NCBI RefSeq assembly: GCF_949987515.2
Contig: NC_082694.2
Span: forward strand, 65,904,080 to 65,968,079
Source: Delphinus delphis
Taxonomy: Eukaryota; Chordata; Mammalia; Artiodactyla; Delphinidae
DNA length: 64,000 bases
Direction: 5' to 3'
This document shows positions 59,681-64,000 of this stretch, piece by piece. A program made the position numbers and the translations under genes. A model generated the notes under the pieces. That model searched no databases and was not told the origin of the DNA. It worked only from the letters and a program-made list of their open reading frames with translations. Positions within the stretch are counted from its first letter, which is position 1, and each line of letters opens with the position of its first letter.

Positions 59681-59701
59681 TATCTTTTTTCTCACTGAAA
59701 G
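59676..59701 (+). promoter_or_regulatory. CAPN13: Splice acceptor of the CAPN13 coding exon
   Basis: A pyrimidine run (TATCTTTTTTCTCACT) leads to GAAAG, with AG at 59700-59701. The acceptor lies 32 nt before the ATG, so the 5' UTR continues in at least one upstream noncoding exon. Another AG inside the leader (CAAGAAG) could be used instead and would not change the protein. Confidence 0.7.
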
Positions 59702-59931
59702 GGAAAGACCTTATACCTCTTCCAAGAAGAGTCATGGCGCACAACCAGAAGCTTCTAGCCAAGACCCCCATCATCAAGTTCAGGCAACAGGACTTTTACT
59801 CCTTGCGGGATTATTGCCTAAACAGAGGCCTGCTGTGTGAGGATGAGACATTCCCTGCTGAGAATTATTCCATAGGTCTACAGCTGCTCAAGGGAAAAAA
59901 CCTCTCCAGCCTAAGCTGGATGCGGCCAAAG
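59702..59931 (+). CDS. CAPN13: CAPN13 first coding exon (coding part 59734-59931)
   Basis: The exon has 32 nt of 5' UTR and then 66 codons from ATG 59734 to the phase-0 donor at 59932. Calpain-13 belongs to the Ca2+-dependent cytosolic cysteine protease family. This exon encodes the short N-terminal anchor region and the lead-in to protease core subdomain PC1. Residues about 14-22 (IKFRQQDFY), 24-30 (LRDYCLN), the block LCEDETFPAE (about 35-44), SIG and a terminal W-x-R-P follow calpain N-terminal exons. The I-I-K-F start and DETFPA fit CAPN13 better than CAPN14, whose N-terminus differs. Calpain first coding exons typically end just after W-K-R-P in phase 0, as here. The start has G at -3 and G at +4. 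Oddities are Met where most calpains have Lys in W-K-R-P, and Cys where Phe is usual in L-F-E-D. The catalytic Cys lies in the next exon, which is not in the window. I am sure of a calpain and fairly sure of CAPN13. Confidence 0.88.
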
Positions 59932-59937
59932 GTAAGT
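59932..59937 (+). promoter_or_regulatory. CAPN13: Splice donor of the CAPN13 coding exon
   Basis: The sequence AAAG|GTAAGT is a near-perfect donor directly after the lysine codon of W-M-R-P-K, in phase 0. Reading through gives a stop within a few codons. Confidence 0.88.
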
Positions 59938-61570
59938 GAACCTCCTCTCTAGGGACACGCCCAGCTCCTGGACCCTCTGACATGCTGCCTCCCATGGTGC
60001 CTCCCCGTGAAATGAGGGGCCTGAGACCTGGTTTTCAGGGCTGGCCCAACTCAAACTGGAAGGAGACTGAAGTTCATCTGGTCCCTCAGCTACAGAGTTG
60101 TATCCACAGTGGGATGGAATGACCCTGTACCAGGAAGCAGGACCCCAGTTCTAAGACAGCATGTCACTAGGTTACATGCCTCAGGATTCCCACATGAGAA
60201 ATGGGAATGCATGGGTAGGAGGCTTGTAGTAGTAGCTGTGGGGTCTCTTCAATCTCCGTAAATGAGCCCCTCTGTCAGTCTTCATCATTCTTTAATCTGT
60301 CAGGTATCACTGTCTTTATCTTTTTTCTTTCCTTATTAGAATTTACTCAAAGGGAAGATAACATGTCAGTCACTTATATAATAGGATGAATTTCAGCAGT
60401 TGCCTTGCCTCTGTCGTGTATATTTGTATTTTCAATCTTGTAAAGGCTGATCACCTATGAAAGAGTTGTGAACATCAGCTGTAAAATTAGGGAGGTATTT
60501 CACGGCAATGTTCAAACCCCCCGACTCCCCCACCCCAGTCGACGACCACTAACTCCACCTTGAAGCCAGGTGAGCCCTGTTGGTTTTTTCTAGAACTATC
60601 TCAGTTTCAGGGCCTGAAGCTCCAAGGGAAATTTCTCAGCCCACTGGACATTCTCATAATATCATTTTCATTGACGCAAAGGACCTGGCTAAGGGCCACT
60701 TTGAGGGCCCTGATGCTCAAACCTCCTGTTCATGCTTCCAAAAGCAGCCAGCAGAACCTAGAATAAGAGGAGAGAATCTAATGTCTAGTAAGCTGATGAT
60801 TATGATTTCAGCAAGCATTACTGAATGCGACTGAAATGCCAAGCACTCTGTGCAACACACTCAATAAAGCCAGGTTAGGTTATACAGAATAGGTATTTTC
60901 TGATGACAGAGAACAAGACGGAAACTCTAGAGGTAACAACTCCTGTCCTAACTCAGGACCAAATTGTAGCTTTGGGGAAGGGGAGGGTGAGTGGGGATCA
61001 GGTGGGGCTTAGGATGCTACTTCGTTAAGATGGGGGTGCTTCAAGCTTCTAGAATCCATCTTACCATCCAGAGACAGTAAGTCCCCAACAATGACTCCCT
61101 ACTTGTGGACTTCACTTCTAAGGAGAGCTGAGCAGAGAACTCTATTTAGAGCTTGGAAGGATTATATTTTTCTCCCTTTGTTATTTTCAGATGAGGTTCT
61201 TTTAGAATGTTTTTTTTTTTTCACAAGGTACTGAGCAATAGATGTGAGACCATATTTATAGTGTTAAAGAATTTATAACATTTTTATTTAGAAAGGGTTG
61301 AGAGTTTTTTATTATCTAATTCCAGCAACATCTCAAACTGTGATGTCTTTTGAGGTCCAGGAGAAACTGAGGCAAACAGAAATGAAATGACTCACACAGA
61401 ATCATTCCAGGAACCCAAAACAGAGGCAGCCAGGGGCCAGATACTTTTTACTCCCGTTCTTCTTTTACCCATCCAAAGGCTCTACCAGGGGGTCATTTTT
61501 CATTCCAACATTTCTTGTATAATGTATATGTGGATATGTCATATCTCTTTGTATCCCTTATCACAACTGT
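59938..61570 (+). other. CAPN13 intron, start; no further exon seen
   Basis: The intron contains no recognisable calpain exon. The next exon should encode a segment ending near D-C-W-F-L-A-A, and I could not find that motif. It also contains CCCC-rich stretches near 60520-60545 and short poly-T at 61211-61222. Otherwise it looks like unique sequence. Confidence 0.6.
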
Positions 61571-61760
61571 CAGCACTTACGCTTGTATAGTATTTTCCAG
61601 AGCTTTCCATGTGTCTTCTCTTACTTTGTCTCATGTTCTTTCCCAGTTTTATGAGAGAATAGGTTCAGACAGGTGATGTGACTTGCACAATGTGACACAG
61701 TGAGTGAGGGAAAGAGCCAGGATTTAAACTAAAGTTTCTGACTCCACATATGGTACTATT
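61571..61760 (-). mobile_element. MIR copy in the CAPN13 intron
   Basis: GTTTTATGAGAGAATAGGTT, TGTGACTTGCACAATGTGAC and GAGCCAGGATTTAAACTAAA are antisense MIR. Confidence 0.65.
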
Positions 61761-62044
61761 CCTCACATAGGATTGTGTGCCCCACAGGATTCTGTTAGGA
61801 TTTGGGTGAATGAATAAGTGAGCGAATGAATGATTATGTCCACAGGCACCTGAAATGGGTTTCAAGCTCTACATGTATAATAGAGAATTCTTGAGTTGAC
61901 CTGTTTTCCAAGGAAGATGGTGGAGGAGAAAGCTGATGTACTCACCCCTTAAACATGGTGACGTCCTCAACTGCCACAGCTCACAGCTGCGACTGAAAAG
62001 AGCCTTGAAGGAGAAGCTCCAGCCAGCATGGAGCAATCCTACCT
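61761..62044. other. Unassigned intron sequence
   Basis: The stretch includes GTGAATGAATAAGTGAGCGA, an L2-tail-like TGAA repeat. No exon is seen. Confidence 0.35.
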
Positions 62045-62280
62045 GTAATGGCCAACACTTAGATAGTGCTGACCACATGGCAGGCCTGGCTTTACTTGAC
62101 TCACTGAATCCTCATAATAACTCTATGAGGAGGTACAATTATTAGCCCCATTTTACAGTTGAGAAACAGAAACAGAGAATTAAGTGACCTGCCTAAAGTG
62201 TTAGAGCTGGGATTTGAGCCCTGGAGTCTGGCTCTGAGACATATTCCTAACACCACAACTGTATCGCCTCCTGTAAGCCT
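62045..62280 (-). mobile_element. Well-preserved MIR in the CAPN13 intron
   Basis: CCTCATAATAACTCTATGAG, CCCATTTTACAGTTGAGAAA, GTGACCTGCCTAAAGTG and GCTGGGATTTGAGCCCTGG cover nearly the whole MIR in antisense. Confidence 0.85.
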
Positions 62281-62424
62281 TCATCATAAGCTCGTGATGT
62301 ATTTTAGGCTCCTGTTTGCTGCTCATAATACCTTGTGCACCGATAGAATCTTCTACTTTGTCTGGGTAATGGAATCAATCCCTGTCTATCTTCTGCCCTC
62401 CTTTCCATTTTTATAGGTGAAAAG

Positions 62425-62550
62425 AATGAGGATAAAAATGGTACCAGTACCTAACAAGATTATTTTAAGGAATGAATGAAGACAATACTTAGAACATTGT
62501 CTAGCACATTGTAAGCACTCTAAACACTAGCTATTGTTACTATGACTGAT
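62425..62550 (+). mobile_element. MIR 3' fragment
   Basis: GGAATGAATGAAGACAATAC, TAGCACATTGTAAGCACTC and CTAGCTATTGTTACTAT are the sense MIR tail. Confidence 0.65.
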
Positions 62551-63485
62551 TTGGGAGGGACGGCATAGAGTAGCAGCCACAGGGACCATCCTCTGGGATT
62601 TCTTGGGCTTTCACTGTCCAGTCATCTCAGCTTCAGTCTTCAGCCATTTTCAGCAAACACTTTTAAGGAGAAATGTGGGTCAGAGGAAACCATTTGGGGA
62701 GGCCGGGGTAGCCTGGCAGGGAGCGTGCGTAGTGCCTTTCTTCTCACATTTTCTTGCCTATCACTGTTAGAAGGTTGCCTCCCAATCTAAAGCTTGCTCA
62801 GTGCCTAACCAGAGGCCTGACTGGCATCCCCTAAACTTCAGTTATATAATGGCTGAGGTGGCAGCAAGGCTCCTTAGGCCATGTCTGCCTTCTAGGCTTT
62901 TCTAGGTAATGGGAAAGCTTCATACTCCAGGCAACTGTTAAACCATCATGGGTATCATGCTACCTCGTGTACTCATCTAGGCTAGGCAGGTTCAACAACA
63001 GTGCAAGAGTCAGGGGCATGAAACTAGGCTCAGCTTTCTACGCCTCATGAAGAAGCAAAGTTGCTTCGCATCCCATAGTTCATGTTCTCTCTCTCTCTCC
63101 TTTCGCCTACCTCTTCCTTCTTCTTGTCTTCCCTCTCTCTAACAATTAACCCTAATCCATTTTGCTGCTGTAGAAGCTCCTTCTATTGCTTCCTTCAGCT
63201 TCTCTGGGTTTGAGGAGTTGGTAACCCACTCCCCACACCCTCCCCTCCCCCCACCAGCAGGCAGTCAGGTTCTGTAAATGCCTGTGACTGTGCCTGGAGC
63301 AAATGGCACTGAAAGGATCCAACTCCTCATCCTCCTCAATGTTTCCTGCAACACCAGCCTCAGCAAGAGACAATGCTGAGAATTACACTTATACCTGGAG
63401 ACCCTACGTGATATTTCCCCGAACTGAATTTGGGACTTAGAGTCACTTTCTTCTAAAAATTTTATTTCATGAATAATAACAAATT
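62551..63485. other. Unassigned intron sequence
   Basis: A (TC)n run of about 16 bases lies at 63088-63103 and a C-rich stretch (CACCCTCCCCTCCCCCCACC) at 63236-63255. No exon is recognised. Confidence 0.4.
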
Positions 63486-63489
63486 CCAT

Positions 63490-63605
63490 TTCTCAAGCAT
63501 GTACCTATGCTAGGTATTAATCTAAGCACTTTACATACAACATTTCATTTAATTACCATAACAGGCCTATGAGATAGATAATATTATTATCCTCATTCAG
63601 TGGAT
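63490..63605 (-). mobile_element. MIR fragment
   Basis: ATCTAAGCACTTTACATACA, CATAACAGGCCTATGAGATA and TTATCCTCATTCAGTGG are antisense MIR. Confidence 0.7.
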
Positions 63606-63809
63606 CAGCACTGTCCAATAGAACTTTCTGCAATGATGGAAATGTCCTTTCTGCCAATACAGTAGCCACTAGTCACATGTTGGTATTGAACAATTGAAAT
63701 GGGCTAGTGTGACTGAGGTATTGCAGATTTGATTTAATTTAATTTAATTTTATTTTATTTAAATGTAAGTCGCCAATATGGCTTGTGGCTACCATATTGG
63801 AAGACACAG
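63606..63809 (+). mobile_element. hAT-like nonautonomous DNA transposon
   Basis: The left end is CAGCACTGTCCAATAGAACT and the right end CCATATTGGAAGAC, with TAGCCACTAGTCACATG and CTTGTGGCTACC as subterminal inverted repeats and an AT core (TTTAATTTAATTTAATTTTA). It is the same family as 43239-43398. Bases 63810-64000 after it are unassigned. Confidence 0.7.
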
Positions 63810-64000
63810 AATTGTAGACGTAGATCTTCACAGCAGAGTTGCCACGGTGTCAGACGGAGGAATTGAAATTTCATCTTTGTCCCCATTCTTTAGTGAAAAA
63901 CATGTTCATTTCTCAACTGAAGAATGGGCTGGGGGCCCAAAACATGTTCAGGACTCAGCACCCAGCCCCACTGTGGATTTTGGCCTATGGCCATCCCAGA

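Noticed and set aside
59938..64000. Second coding exon of CAPN13
   Set aside because: No segment coding D-C-W-F-L-A-A or the preceding calpain core was found with splice borders. It must lie beyond the window.
1..64000. CRISPR array, prokaryotic operon, phage or tRNA/rRNA genes
   Set aside because: No spaced short direct repeats, Shine-Dalgarno-led gene runs or intact RNA genes exist. The tRNA-like parts are SINE heads.

Overview
The window is mammalian nuclear DNA, almost certainly from a cetacean. The main evidence is at least ten near-full-length copies and one fragment of the short CHR SINE (tRNA-Glu-derived, head GCTTCCCTGGTGGCGCAG, A-rich tail). Three copies of a longer CHR-type form and two older relatives are also present. 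I see no BovB, Bov-tA or porcine PRE-1 elements, which argues against a ruminant or pig. No prokaryotic gene structure is present. Most open reading frames are translations of LINE-1, CHR SINEs or microsatellites.

The one host protein-coding segment I can support is the first coding exon of a calpain (exon 59702-59931, coding 59734-59931, + strand), best matched to CAPN13. It has a splice acceptor, a strong start context, the start of the calpain protease core and a GTAAGT donor. The next exon, which should carry the catalytic Cys motif, is not in the remaining 4 kb. The window is therefore mostly the 5' flank or 5'-UTR intron of CAPN13 plus the start of the next intron. In human the upstream neighbour is GALNT14, and I found none of its exons here.

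Layout. 1-8.4 kb: old L1 and L2 pieces, one young L1 3' end with target-site duplication (TSD), one CHR, and a possible conserved noncoding block near 6.5-6.8 kb. 8.4-21.2 kb: one ancient, nearly full-length minus-strand L1, from 3' end to a 5' UTR with about three tandem units of 360-400 bp. It is split by a younger 5.3 kb minus-strand L1, which itself contains a CHR SINE (three-level nest). 21.2-28.9 kb: L2, CHR, two minus-strand L1 3' ends and an inverted pair of an LTR-like repeat. 28.9-44.6 kb: the least repetitive part, with MER5A-like, MIR and short L1 remnants, CHR copies and two candidate conserved noncoding blocks. 44.6-52.6 kb: a second large old minus-strand L1 broken by five SINEs and a plus-strand L1 insertion that looks like a 3' transduction. 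52.6-59.7 kb: CHR, a complete MLT1-like LTR, a plus-strand L1 end, MIRs and an L2 ending about 265 bp before the calpain exon. 59.9-64 kb: intron with MIR and hAT-like remnants.

Everything here is read by eye. Repeat family names come from remembered consensus features, not from a library search. Edges of old repeats are good to tens of bases, and those with a TSD are good to a few bases.
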